In this document: positions 1 through 5,667 of the stretch, in pieces
Layout: each line of letters begins with the position of its first letter
Position numbering within the stretch: the stretch's first letter is position 1
Program-made: the position numbers and the translations under genes
Notes under the pieces: model-generated
The model's database searches: none
The model's input: the letters and a program-made list of their open reading frames with translations, nothing else
Told to the model about the DNA's origin: nothing
From: Actinomycetes bacterium
GTDB taxonomy: Bacteria; Actinomycetota; Acidimicrobiia; Acidimicrobiales; RAAP-2
Direction of reading: 5' to 3'
NCBI GenBank assembly: GCA_021806055.1
Contig: JAJZYE010000035.1
Coordinates: 1 to 7,850, forward strand
Length of the DNA stretch: 7,850 nt

Positions 1-97
1 CGCGACGAAGGCGGCCCCTGCGGCGGCGCGCGCGGCTCGCGCGCGCGCCTCGCGCGACAACGCCGCGCTGGTCTCGCGGGTCGACGCGGACGGGTGA
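1..97 (+). CDS. C-terminal tail of upstream gene, probably DNA topoisomerase I (partial)
   Basis: The frame starting at base 2 is open from the window edge to a TGA at 95-97 and gives 31 residues. The first half is very rich in Ala with interspersed Arg/Lys (ATKAAPAAARAARARAS), and it ends in LVSRVDADG. Basic Ala/Lys/Arg tails of this kind are usual at the C-terminus of actinobacterial topoisomerase I, and topA directly upstream of tmk and holB is a common actinobacterial gene order. No catalytic domain is visible, so the name rests on tail composition and neighbours only. The stop overlaps the GTG start of tmk (GTGA at 94-97), which suggests translational coupling. A histone-like or other Ala/Lys-tailed protein cannot be excluded. 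Confidence 0.5.
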   Translation, partial: ATKAAPAAARAARARASRDNAALVSRVDADG

Positions 98-714
98 TCG
101 TGCGCCGGGGAGCCTTCGTGGTCTTCGAGGGAATCGACGGCTGCGGCAAGTCGACGCAGGCGCGCCGCGCCGCGCGCGAACGCGGCGCCCTGCTCACCTT
201 CGAGCCCGGGGATACGGCGCTCGGAGCCGACCTGCGCCGTTGGCTGCTCGACGCCGGGCCACCGATGGCGCCGGCGACCGAGGCGCTGCTGATGCTGGCG
301 GACCGTTCCCACCACGTGCACACGGTCATCGAGCCGGCGCTGGCGCGCGGTGACGCGGTCGTGAGTGACCGATTCTTCGCGTCGACCCTCGCGTATCAGG
401 GCTACGGTCGTGGCGTCGACCTCGAGGACCTCGAGGCGGCCACCGACTTGGCCATTGGCTCGTGTCGGCCCGATCTCACGGTGTGGCTCGACGTGTCCCT
501 CGAGGTCGCGAACGAGCGACGCGCGCGCGACGCGCGCGATCGCTTCGAGTCGGCCGATCTCGACTTTCACGAGCGCGTGCGCGTCGGGTACGCGGCGCTG
601 GCCGCCCGCGACCCTGATCACTGGACCGTCATCGACGCCGAGGGTGACGAGGACGACGTGGCGCGAATGGTGGCGGGCCACCTCGACGCGCTGTCGTGGG
701 GAGACCATGGCTGA
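94..714 (+). CDS. tmk: Thymidylate kinase (dTMP kinase)
   Basis: This cytoplasmic enzyme phosphorylates dTMP to dTDP with ATP, on the way to dTTP. The 206-residue product has the normal family length. Visible motifs are the P-loop FEGIDGCGKST (residues 11-21), the EPG loop (37-39), the DRF motif in SDRFFASTLAYQGYGRG (91-107) that positions dTMP, WLDVSLEVANERR (131-143), and an Arg-rich LID ending DRFE (149-152). One oddity is EPGDT where most members have EPGGT. The GTG at 94 overlaps the preceding stop and gives a normal N-terminus; an in-frame GTG at 100 is a possible alternative. The 3' end overlaps holB by 8 bases. The tmk-holB pairing in one transcript is widespread in bacteria and fits a role in dNTP supply and replication. 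Confidence 0.96.
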   Translation: MIVRRGAFVVFEGIDGCGKSTQARRAARERGALLTFEPGDTALGADLRRWLLDAGPPMAPATEALLMLADRSHHVHTVIEPALARGDAVVSDRFFASTLAYQGYGRGVDLEDLEAATDLAIGSCRPDLTVWLDVSLEVANERRARDARDRFESADLDFHERVRVGYAALAARDPDHWTVIDAEGDEDDVARMVAGHLDALSWGDHG

Positions 715-1789
715 CGTCTTCTCTGCGTTGGCGGGTCAGGAGCGGGCGGCGGTGGCGCTACGCCACTACGCGCGCGCGCCGGTGCACGCCTACCTCGTGA
801 CGGGCCCGTCGGGCGCGGACCTCCACGGCGTCCTGGTGGCCTTCGCCGCGGCTCTGCAGTGCGCCGAGCACGGGTGCGGGCACTGTGAGCAGTGCCGCAT
901 GGTGCTGTCGGGCCACGACCCTGACGTCTACGTGGCGCCGCGCGCCGGGCTGGCGTGGCGCGTCGACGAGTTGCGTGAGGCCGATCGCGTCAGCCGGCGG
1001 CGCCCGCTGTCGCGGGGGCACCAGATCGTGATCATCGAGGACGTCGATGCCGCGGTGGGCGGGGCGTCGCCGGCGGCCGCCGCGCTGCTCAAGTCGCTGG
1101 AGGAGCCCCCGGCGCGCACGGTCTTCCTGCTCAGCGCGCACGACACCCCACCCGAGTTGGACACGGTCGTGTCGCGCTGCGTGCGCGTGGCGTTGCGCGC
1201 CCCATCCGACGCCGAGCTGATTGCCACGTTGGTGGGTGAGGGCGCACCATCGGCGGTCGCCGAGCTCGCGGTGGGTGCGGCCCACGGGGACCTGCGCCGA
1301 GCGAGGGTGCTCGTCGACGACCCGGGACTTGCGGCCCGGTTGGATCGCTGGCGCGCGGTGCCCGATCACCTTGGTGGCACGTCGGCCTCGGCCTCGGCGC
1401 TGGCGGACGAGTTGCTGCGCGCGCTCGACGCGGCGAGTGAGCCACTGGCGGCTCGCCAGCGTGAGGAGATCGCGCGCGAGGCGCAGGAGGTGGGCTCACC
1501 GCGGGCGGGCACGTCGCGCAAGGAGCTCGACGCGCGTGTGCGACGTGAGCAACGGCGCTTTCGCGTCGATGAGCTACGCCTCGGGTGCGCGACCCTGTCG
1601 CGGGCCTACCGCGACCGGTTGGTGGAGGCGGTGTCAGCGGGTGGCGACGCCGGGCCCCGCGACCGGCACCGGGCGCAGGCGGCGCTGCGGGCGCTGGACG
1701 TGGTGGCCGAGGCTGGTCGGCGCCTCGAGGGAAATCTGGACGAAACGCTGCTCGTTCATGACCTGCTCCTCTCACTGGTCGACGTGTAG
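707..1789 (+). CDS. holB: DNA polymerase III delta' subunit (clamp loader)
   Basis: This is the delta' stator subunit of the replicative clamp loader, working with delta and tau/gamma to load the beta clamp. The 360-residue product starts at the ATG at 707, 8 bases inside tmk, with GGGGAG (698-703) just upstream; the frame is open further upstream, but that part only shadows tmk. Motifs: a degenerate P-loop TGPSGADLHG (32-41) lacking the Lys, as expected for a non-hydrolysing delta'; a zinc-binding cluster C52-x4-C57-x2-C60-x2-C63; a Walker-B-like IIEDVD (109-114); LLKSLEEPP (127-135); and the SRC sensor motif (156-158). The C-terminal third, with several Arg-rich helices, is the less conserved collar region. 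The downstream neighbour on this strand is tRNA-Thr after 38 bases. Confidence 0.93.
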   Translation: MADVFSALAGQERAAVALRHYARAPVHAYLVTGPSGADLHGVLVAFAAALQCAEHGCGHCEQCRMVLSGHDPDVYVAPRAGLAWRVDELREADRVSRRRPLSRGHQIVIIEDVDAAVGGASPAAAALLKSLEEPPARTVFLLSAHDTPPELDTVVSRCVRVALRAPSDAELIATLVGEGAPSAVAELAVGAAHGDLRRARVLVDDPGLAARLDRWRAVPDHLGGTSASASALADELLRALDAASEPLAARQREEIAREAQEVGSPRAGTSRKELDARVRREQRRFRVDELRLGCATLSRAYRDRLVEAVSAGGDAGPRDRHRAQAALRALDVVAEAGRRLEGNLDETLLVHDLLLSLVDV

Positions 1790-1827
1790 CGGGGCCGGTG
1801 GCGCGGTCGACTAATCTTGCTGCTTGC

Positions 1828-1900
1828 GCCTGGGTAGCTCAGTCGGTAGAGCAGCGCATTCGTAATGCGCAGGTCAAGGGTTCGAATCCCTTCCCAGGCT
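1828..1900 (+). tRNA. tRNA-Thr (anticodon CGT)
   Basis: A full cloverleaf can be drawn. The acceptor stem is GCCTGGG (1828-1834) with CCCAGGC (1893-1899), all 7 pairs matched. The D-stem is GCTC (1837-1840) with GAGC (1849-1852). The anticodon stem is GCGCA (1854-1858) with TGCGC (1866-1870), enclosing loop TTCGTAA with anticodon CGT at 1861-1863, which reads ACG. The variable loop is 5 bases (1871-1875), and the T-stem AAGGG/CCCTT encloses TTCGAAT (1881-1887). The discriminator is T1900. CCA is not encoded (CCG follows), so the end must be added enzymatically. Its last 27 bases overlap the 3' end of murD2 on the other strand. No convincing own promoter is seen, so it may be read through from holB. 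Confidence 0.97.
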
Positions 1901-3196
1901 CCGGTTCACCTCACGGGCGAAGTCCCGCGAGCGCTCCTCCCAGTCGTGGTAGCGATCGAAGCTGGGCGCGGCGGGTGAGAGCAGTACGACGCCGCCGCCG
2001 CCGAGCGCGTTGAGCGCGTGCGCCACGGCGTCGCCCATCGTGGCCGCTCGGTACTGGACCACGCCCGGCGCTCGCTCGCGCGTGGCCTCGGCCAGACGCC
2101 GTCCGGCGTCGCCCATCGTGACGAGGGTGGTGGCGGGGCGCCGTGCCGCCAGCGCGTCACTCAGCCCCGTGTAGTCCACGCCCCGGTCGTAGCCGCCGGC
2201 GATGAGCGCGACGGGTTCGTCGGCGAAGACGGCGAGTGCGGCGAGCGTGGGCAGCGGCGCGGTCGCGAGTCCGTCGTCCACGAAGCGCACGGTCCCCCCG
2301 TCGTGCGCGTGCGTCGCCACCAGGGTGAGCCGTCCGGGCAGGGGGACGAACGAGGCGGCCCGGTCGGCCACGGCCGCGATCACCTCGTCACGCGACCGCT
2401 CGGTCAGGGCCGTGACGCAGGCCAGGGCGAGAGCGACGTTGCTCGTGTTGTGCGCGCCCAGCAGACCGAGGGGTCCGACGAGGCCGCCGTCGTCGGGCGC
2501 GACGTAGGTGACGTCACCCCCGAGCTGGCCGCCCGCCTCGCGCAGGGTCGCCTGGTCGGCCACGAGGGTCCGGTGCCACCCCTCGGCGCGGGTGAGTGAG
2601 AGCTTGTCGTCGCGGTACTGCTCGAGCGAACCGTGCCAGTCGAGGTGATCGGCGCCGAGCGAGGTCACGACCACCACGGACGGCGCGACGTCGATGTCGA
2701 CGCACTGGTAGCTCGAGACCTCCACGACGAGCCAGCCGTGCGTGTCGTCGAACTGGGGGTCGTACGGGGGCCGCCCGCTGTTGCCGACGCGGTGGGCCTC
2801 GTCGCCCGCGCACCGGAGGAAGAACGCGATGAGCGCGGTGGTCGTGGACTTGCCCTTGGTCCCCGTGACGGCGACGACGCGAGACCGGTCGACGTCGTGC
2901 AGCCACAAGTTGAGCGCCGAGCAGACCACGACGCCGTGGTCCTCCAGGTCGAGCACGTCGGGTCGGCGTCGGGGGATGCCGGGGCTCTTCACGACCGCGT
3001 CGCACGTCAGGAGGGCCTCGTGGCCACCGTCGGTGGTCACGAGCACGTCGCGGCCGCGGGCGGGGGCGTCGTCCACCAGGACGAGGGACGCCGCGAGTGC
3101 GCGCAGCCGTCGATGCGTGGCGTGGCCCTCGATGCCGTAGCCGAAGATCCCGACCCGTCGCCCGGCGAGGTCAGCGAAGCCAGTGGGCCGGAGCAC
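1874..3196 (-). CDS. murD2: MurD2-type UDP-N-acetylmuramoyl-L-alanine--L-glutamate ligase
   Basis: A 440-residue Mur ligase, the usual MurD size. Visible elements: Rossmann-like N-domain GIFGYGIEG (16-24); ATP loop GTKGKSTTT (112-120); EVSSYQ (159-164); HLDWHGS (184-190); the conserved lysine K198 that is carbamylated in MurD; GAHNTSNVALA (247-257); GGYDRGVDY (334-342); and SPAAPSFDRYHDWEERS (407-423). Where classical MurD has the D-Glu-binding NDSKATN stretch, this protein reads DDGLATA (307-313), so the Lys is missing. That, and the overlap with murL, argues for the L-Glu-adding MurD2 rather than the D-Glu-adding MurD. It would make UDP-MurNAc-L-Ala-L-Glu in the cytoplasm as the MurL substrate. 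The GTG start lies 26 bases inside murL with a good Shine-Dalgarno. The tail ...LGRDSNP is encoded antisense to tRNA-Thr. Mur ligase family is certain; the MurD2 subtype is well supported. Confidence 0.87.
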   Translation of the reverse strand: MLRPTGFADLAGRRVGIFGYGIEGHATHRRLRALAASLVLVDDAPARGRDVLVTTDGGHEALLTCDAVVKSPGIPRRRPDVLDLEDHGVVVCSALNLWLHDVDRSRVVAVTGTKGKSTTTALIAFFLRCAGDEAHRVGNSGRPPYDPQFDDTHGWLVVEVSSYQCVDIDVAPSVVVVTSLGADHLDWHGSLEQYRDDKLSLTRAEGWHRTLVADQATLREAGGQLGGDVTYVAPDDGGLVGPLGLLGAHNTSNVALALACVTALTERSRDEVIAAVADRAASFVPLPGRLTLVATHAHDGGTVRFVDDGLATAPLPTLAALAVFADEPVALIAGGYDRGVDYTGLSDALAARRPATTLVTMGDAGRRLAEATRERAPGVVQYRAATMGDAVAHALNALGGGGVVLLSPAAPSFDRYHDWEERSRDFAREVNRSLGRDSNP

Positions 3197-4463
3197 GCGT
3201 GGGTCCTCGGGGTTCTAGGAGATCGTCGAGCGCGCCGGCCGGCGTACGCGCCGCCAGCGCGGCCAGAGCGGGAACGTCGCGCCACGTGGCGAGGTGTGCG
3301 GTCGCGGCGAGCGCGGTGGCGCTCTCGTCGGGGTCGCCGACACACTCGAACGGCTTATGGTGCTCACCGAGCCCAACCAGGTCGGCGAGCGAGGCGAGGC
3401 GACGGGGATCGCTCAGGGGCTCGACGCCGAGCATCGCGCGCAGGGCCGCGCGGTCGACGAACGGGGCGAGGACCAGGTCGATGAAGAGGCACTTGTCGCA
3501 CTCGCCGCACCACGAGGCGGCGCGCGTGGCGGGGTCCTGAGTGAAGGCGCGGTTGCAGCTGCGAAAGACCTGGTGGTACTGGGGGAGGCGACTGAACACC
3601 TCGGCGACCCACAACTCGCTGCGGTCGCGCAGCAGGCTCGCCACCGTGAGCGAGTCGCCGACCGCCTCGTCGAGCGCGGCGCTGATCAGATCCTCGGCCG
3701 CGAGCGACTTGCTCCACTGGTGGTTGACCTCGCGCGCCCCGACGCGCAGGTTGGGCACCGACGCCGAGTGCTCGTTGCTCATCACGACCCCGCCGCGGCC
3801 GGTGGACAGCGCCGCCAGTGCGGCCAGCAGCGTGATCATCGCGGTGACCGGGACGTGCCCGCGCAGCTGATCGTCGCGCGGCTGCAGCACCTGGGGGTCA
3901 ATCGCGCGCGTGGCGCGCAGGATCGGGCGCCCGGTGACGGCGGCGGTCTGGTCGAGGACCGCGAACCGGCCACTCGAGGGGCTGACGATGAAGAGGGCCT
4001 GGTCCAGGTGTGCGGGGAGGGTCTCCACGCTCACCACGGAGTCGATCCCGCCGCCGAAGGGGATCAGGACCCGCGACGGATCGAGCGCGGCCGCCGCGGG
4101 GACGCCGGCCCGCCCCCCCTCGACGACGACGTCGTCGAGGGTCAGGTCATTGCGGTAGGCGAACTCCCCGAGCCCGTCCACCAGTGCCGCGTGCAGTAGC
4201 GCCATCGCGTGGGGGCCCACCGGGGTGTCGCCCAGGTCGATCACGGGCGGCGCGCCGACCTTGTAGTACGAGAGGCCGGCCAGCAGGTACCACAGCTGGG
4301 CCACCGCCGTGGTCGGCGCTGGGCGCAGGGACCCCGCGCCCGCGAACACGACCGTCTCGCGAAAGACTCGCCCGTCGAGGTCGAAGTTCGCCGTGAGGGT
4401 GTCGTCGGTGACCTCCAGCCCGACGTAGGTGAAGCGACGGGCGCGTTGGGTCATCGTTCCCAT
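3171..4463 (-). CDS. murL: MurL-type UDP-MurNAc-L-Ala-L-glutamate epimerase
   Basis: A 430-residue protein matching my recollection of MurL, the ATP- and Mg-dependent enzyme found in Xanthomonas oryzae that converts the terminal L-Glu of UDP-MurNAc-L-Ala-L-Glu to D-Glu. Family motifs in order: YYKVGAPPVID (66-76), FAYRNDL (101-107), a PP-loop-like nucleotide motif IPFGGGIDSVV (134-144), GHVPVTA (202-208), MSNEHSAS (228-235), EVNHQWSKS (245-253), SCNRAF (302-307), a cysteine cluster WCGECDKC (318-325) and KPFECVG (370-376). The PP-loop suggests activation of a carboxylate by adenylation before epimerisation (inference). There is no signal peptide or membrane segment, so it is cytoplasmic. It starts 6 bases after the pgeF stop and overlaps murD2 by 26 bases, so the pair is probably translationally coupled. 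An ATG three codons in (4454) is an alternative start; neither has a strong Shine-Dalgarno. Confidence 0.87.
   Translation of the reverse strand: MGTMTQRARRFTYVGLEVTDDTLTANFDLDGRVFRETVVFAGAGSLRPAPTTAVAQLWYLLAGLSYYKVGAPPVIDLGDTPVGPHAMALLHAALVDGLGEFAYRNDLTLDDVVVEGGRAGVPAAAALDPSRVLIPFGGGIDSVVSVETLPAHLDQALFIVSPSSGRFAVLDQTAAVTGRPILRATRAIDPQVLQPRDDQLRGHVPVTAMITLLAALAALSTGRGGVVMSNEHSASVPNLRVGAREVNHQWSKSLAAEDLISAALDEAVGDSLTVASLLRDRSELWVAEVFSRLPQYHQVFRSCNRAFTQDPATRAASWCGECDKCLFIDLVLAPFVDRAALRAMLGVEPLSDPRRLASLADLVGLGEHHKPFECVGDPDESATALAATAHLATWRDVPALAALAARTPAGALDDLLEPRGPTRAPAHWLR
3204..3208 (-). promoter_or_regulatory. Ribosome binding site of murD2
   Basis: On the minus strand GAGGA lies 7 bases before the GTG at 3196-3194. 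It sits inside the end of murL and selects this GTG, which places the glycine-rich Rossmann motif (GIFGYG) at residue 16, as expected for the family. Confidence 0.65.
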
Positions 4464-4469
4464 CGGGAC

Positions 4470-5252
4470 TCATGCTACGTGGCGCCGGGCGACGAGCGCG
4501 AAGCGACCGCAGGGTCGCACGGCGCGGTCGCTGAAGAAGAGCGCGTCGTCGTCGGTGCGCTCGGTGCAGGCGCGTACGTGCTCGCCGCCCACGCCGGCCG
4601 CGCGCAGCCGGTGCTCGACCACGCGGGTGAGGTCGAGCACCGAGCGGTCGCCACGGTCGTCCCGCAGCGCGCCGGGCACGTCGGTGAAGTGGGCGGCGAC
4701 CTCGGGGCCGACCTGGTAGCGGTCACCGGCGATGGCCGGTCCGATGAAGGCGTGGACCTGCTCGGGGGGGCCGAGCGGGGCCAGCGCACTCTCGAGGACG
4801 CCGGCGACGAGTCCCCGCCAGCCCGCGTGGGCCACCGCGAGCCGCCCGTGGTTCGCGTCGACGAGCAAGACGGGAACGCAGTCGGCGACCAGGATCGCCA
4901 GGGCGACGTCGGGTGACGACGTGACCAGCGCGTCGGCGCTCGCCGACGCGGCGTCGCGCGCGTGCCGCACCTCGACGACCCCGCACCCGTGAACCTGGTG
5001 GACGATGACCAGGGCGTCCTCGGCCACGCCGGCCGCGTCGGCCACGCGTCGACGATTCTCGCGCACCCGGGCCGGGTCGTCCCCGACGTGGTCGCCCAGG
5101 TTGAGGGAGTCGTAGGGGGGATCGCTCACGCCGCCCGCGCGCGTCGTGACGAAGGCGTCCACGCCGAGTGCGCGGGCGTCCTCGAGCACGAGCACGTCGA
5201 GCAGTCCGCGCCGCGACGGGATCAGTGAGGCGCGTCGTGGCACGCGGGGCAC
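4470..5252 (-). CDS. pgeF: Peptidoglycan editing factor PgeF (YfiH / DUF152, laccase-domain family)
   Basis: A 260-residue protein of the YfiH/DUF152 family, formerly called polyphenol oxidase. In E. coli, YfiH/PgeF was reported to remove L-Ser wrongly attached to UDP-MurNAc in place of L-Ala. Visible motifs: FVTTRAGGVSDPPYDSLNLGDHVGDD (from residue 34), HQVHG (85-89), ADCVPVLL (123-130), AHAGWRGLVAGV (141-152) and IGPAI (170-174). The metal-binding triad H85, C125 and H142 is intact. There is no signal peptide, so it is cytoplasmic. It overlaps the end of zur by 31 bases from the GTG at 5252. The GTG at 5243 (codon 4) is perhaps better, since GGAG lies 10 bases before it. In many actinobacteria this gene sits near ftsZ; here it leads the murL-murD2 pair and fits that pathway stage. 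Confidence 0.92.
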   Translation of the reverse strand: MPRVPRRASLIPSRRGLLDVLVLEDARALGVDAFVTTRAGGVSDPPYDSLNLGDHVGDDPARVRENRRRVADAAGVAEDALVIVHQVHGCGVVEVRHARDAASASADALVTSSPDVALAILVADCVPVLLVDANHGRLAVAHAGWRGLVAGVLESALAPLGPPEQVHAFIGPAIAGDRYQVGPEVAAHFTDVPGALRDDRGDRSVLDLTRVVEHRLRAAGVGGEHVRACTERTDDDALFFSDRAVRPCGRFALVARRHVA

Positions 5253-5617
5253 ACTCCGGTCAGCTCGAGGACGTGATGCACGTCAGAGAAGTGGTGTTCG
5301 CGAGCGATCGCGCGGGTCCAGCCCTCGAGGGGCGGGATGTCGATCTCCCACGTGGCCCCGCACACCCGACAGGCTAGGTGGTGGTGGTGCGTCTCGGCGG
5401 CGCAGCGCCGGTAGAGGCTCTCCCCGCGCTCGGTCATCACCGCGTCGACGTCGCCGCTGGCCACGAGCTTCTTCAGCTGGGCGTAGACCGTGGCCAGGGC
5501 CACGCGGTCCCCGCCGGCCGCGATCCGTGCGTAGAGCTCCTGGGCGCTGACGAAGCCCGCCATCTGGTCGAGCGCGGCCACGATGGCGCGTCGCTGCGTG
5601 GTGTCGCGCGGGCTCAC
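5222..5617 (-). CDS. zur: Zinc uptake regulator Zur (FurB type, Fur family)
   Basis: A 131-residue Fur-family repressor expected to bind DNA when loaded with zinc and to shut off zinc importers. The winged helix spans about residues 5-70, with the recognition helix in LATVYAQLKKLVASG (41-55) followed by the wing ERGESLYRRC (63-72). The dimer/metal domain has HHHH (77-80), C83-x2-C86, HHFSDVHH (108-115) and C123-x2-C126, closely following mycobacterial Zur/FurB (GESVYRRC...HHHHHLVC...GFSDVSH). Two CxxC pairs would form the structural zinc site. Oddity: the nearly invariant Arg of TVYR is Ala46 here. The GTG start at 5617 has only a weak GGCGG upstream. The gene is divergent to a znuABC importer and overlaps pgeF, so it probably heads an operon that it controls itself. 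Confidence 0.9.
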   Translation of the reverse strand: MSPRDTTQRRAIVAALDQMAGFVSAQELYARIAAGGDRVALATVYAQLKKLVASGDVDAVMTERGESLYRRCAAETHHHHLACRVCGATWEIDIPPLEGWTRAIAREHHFSDVHHVLELTGVCPACHDAPH

Positions 5618-5638
5618 GCGAACCGCCGGCTGGAGGAT

Positions 5639-5667
5639 TTGTTTTCTAGAATGGTTCCAACTATACT
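5639..5667 (+). promoter_or_regulatory. Predicted promoter of the znuABC operon
   Basis: TTGTTT (5639-5644) and TATACT (5662-5667) are separated by the optimal 17 bases; the -10 matches consensus at 5 of 6 positions. A start near 5674 would give a leader of about 25 bases carrying the AAGGGG ribosome binding site. The spacer contains the first Zur-like box and the predicted start lies in the second. This is the only clearly AT-rich stretch in the window, which supports a real promoter. Confidence 0.55.
5647..5659. promoter_or_regulatory. Putative Zur operator, box 1
   Basis: TAGAATGGTTCCA is a 6-1-6 palindrome of the form T-R-GAA-Y-S-R-TTC-Y-A, in which the mismatched symmetric positions are all purine/purine or pyrimidine/pyrimidine changes. 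It fills most of the -35/-10 spacer of the znuA promoter and covers the predicted zur start site. The spacing and symmetry are Fur-like, but the sequence is not the familiar mycobacterial or streptomycete TGAAAATNATTTTCA type. Assignment to Zur rests on position between zur and znuA. Confidence 0.6.

Noticed and set aside
365..706. N-terminal extension of holB upstream of 707
   Set aside because: The extension lies in a different frame of tmk, is Arg/Ser/Thr-rich and unlike any delta' protein; the ATG at 707 begins the normal MADVFSALAGQE N-terminus.
758..1775. Two long minus-strand frames opposite holB
   Set aside because: Pro/Arg/Ala-rich and His/Arg-rich translations without motifs; typical of high-GC antisense frames.
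1790..1827. Separate promoter for tRNA-Thr
   Set aside because: TAATCT at 1812-1817 resembles a -10 weakly, but no -35 is found at a suitable distance; read-through from holB is as likely.
1914..1927. CGGG-N6-CCCG hairpin after tRNA-Thr as a terminator
   Set aside because: Only four base pairs, no T-tract on either strand, and it lies in murD2 coding sequence.
1874..3196. Annotation as canonical D-Glu-adding MurD
   Set aside because: The NDSKATN signature is replaced by DDGLATA and the gene overlaps murL, so the L-Glu-adding MurD2 type fits better, though only the genome-wide presence or absence of murI can settle it.
2633..3484. 283-codon plus-strand frame across the murD2/murL junction
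   Set aside because: Antisense shadow; Arg/Gly-rich and spanning parts of two real genes on the other strand.
3294..4199. 301-codon open frame on the plus strand opposite murL
   Set aside because: Low-complexity Arg/Gly/Ala/Asp composition, no domain, and it is fully antisense to a gene with many conserved motifs.
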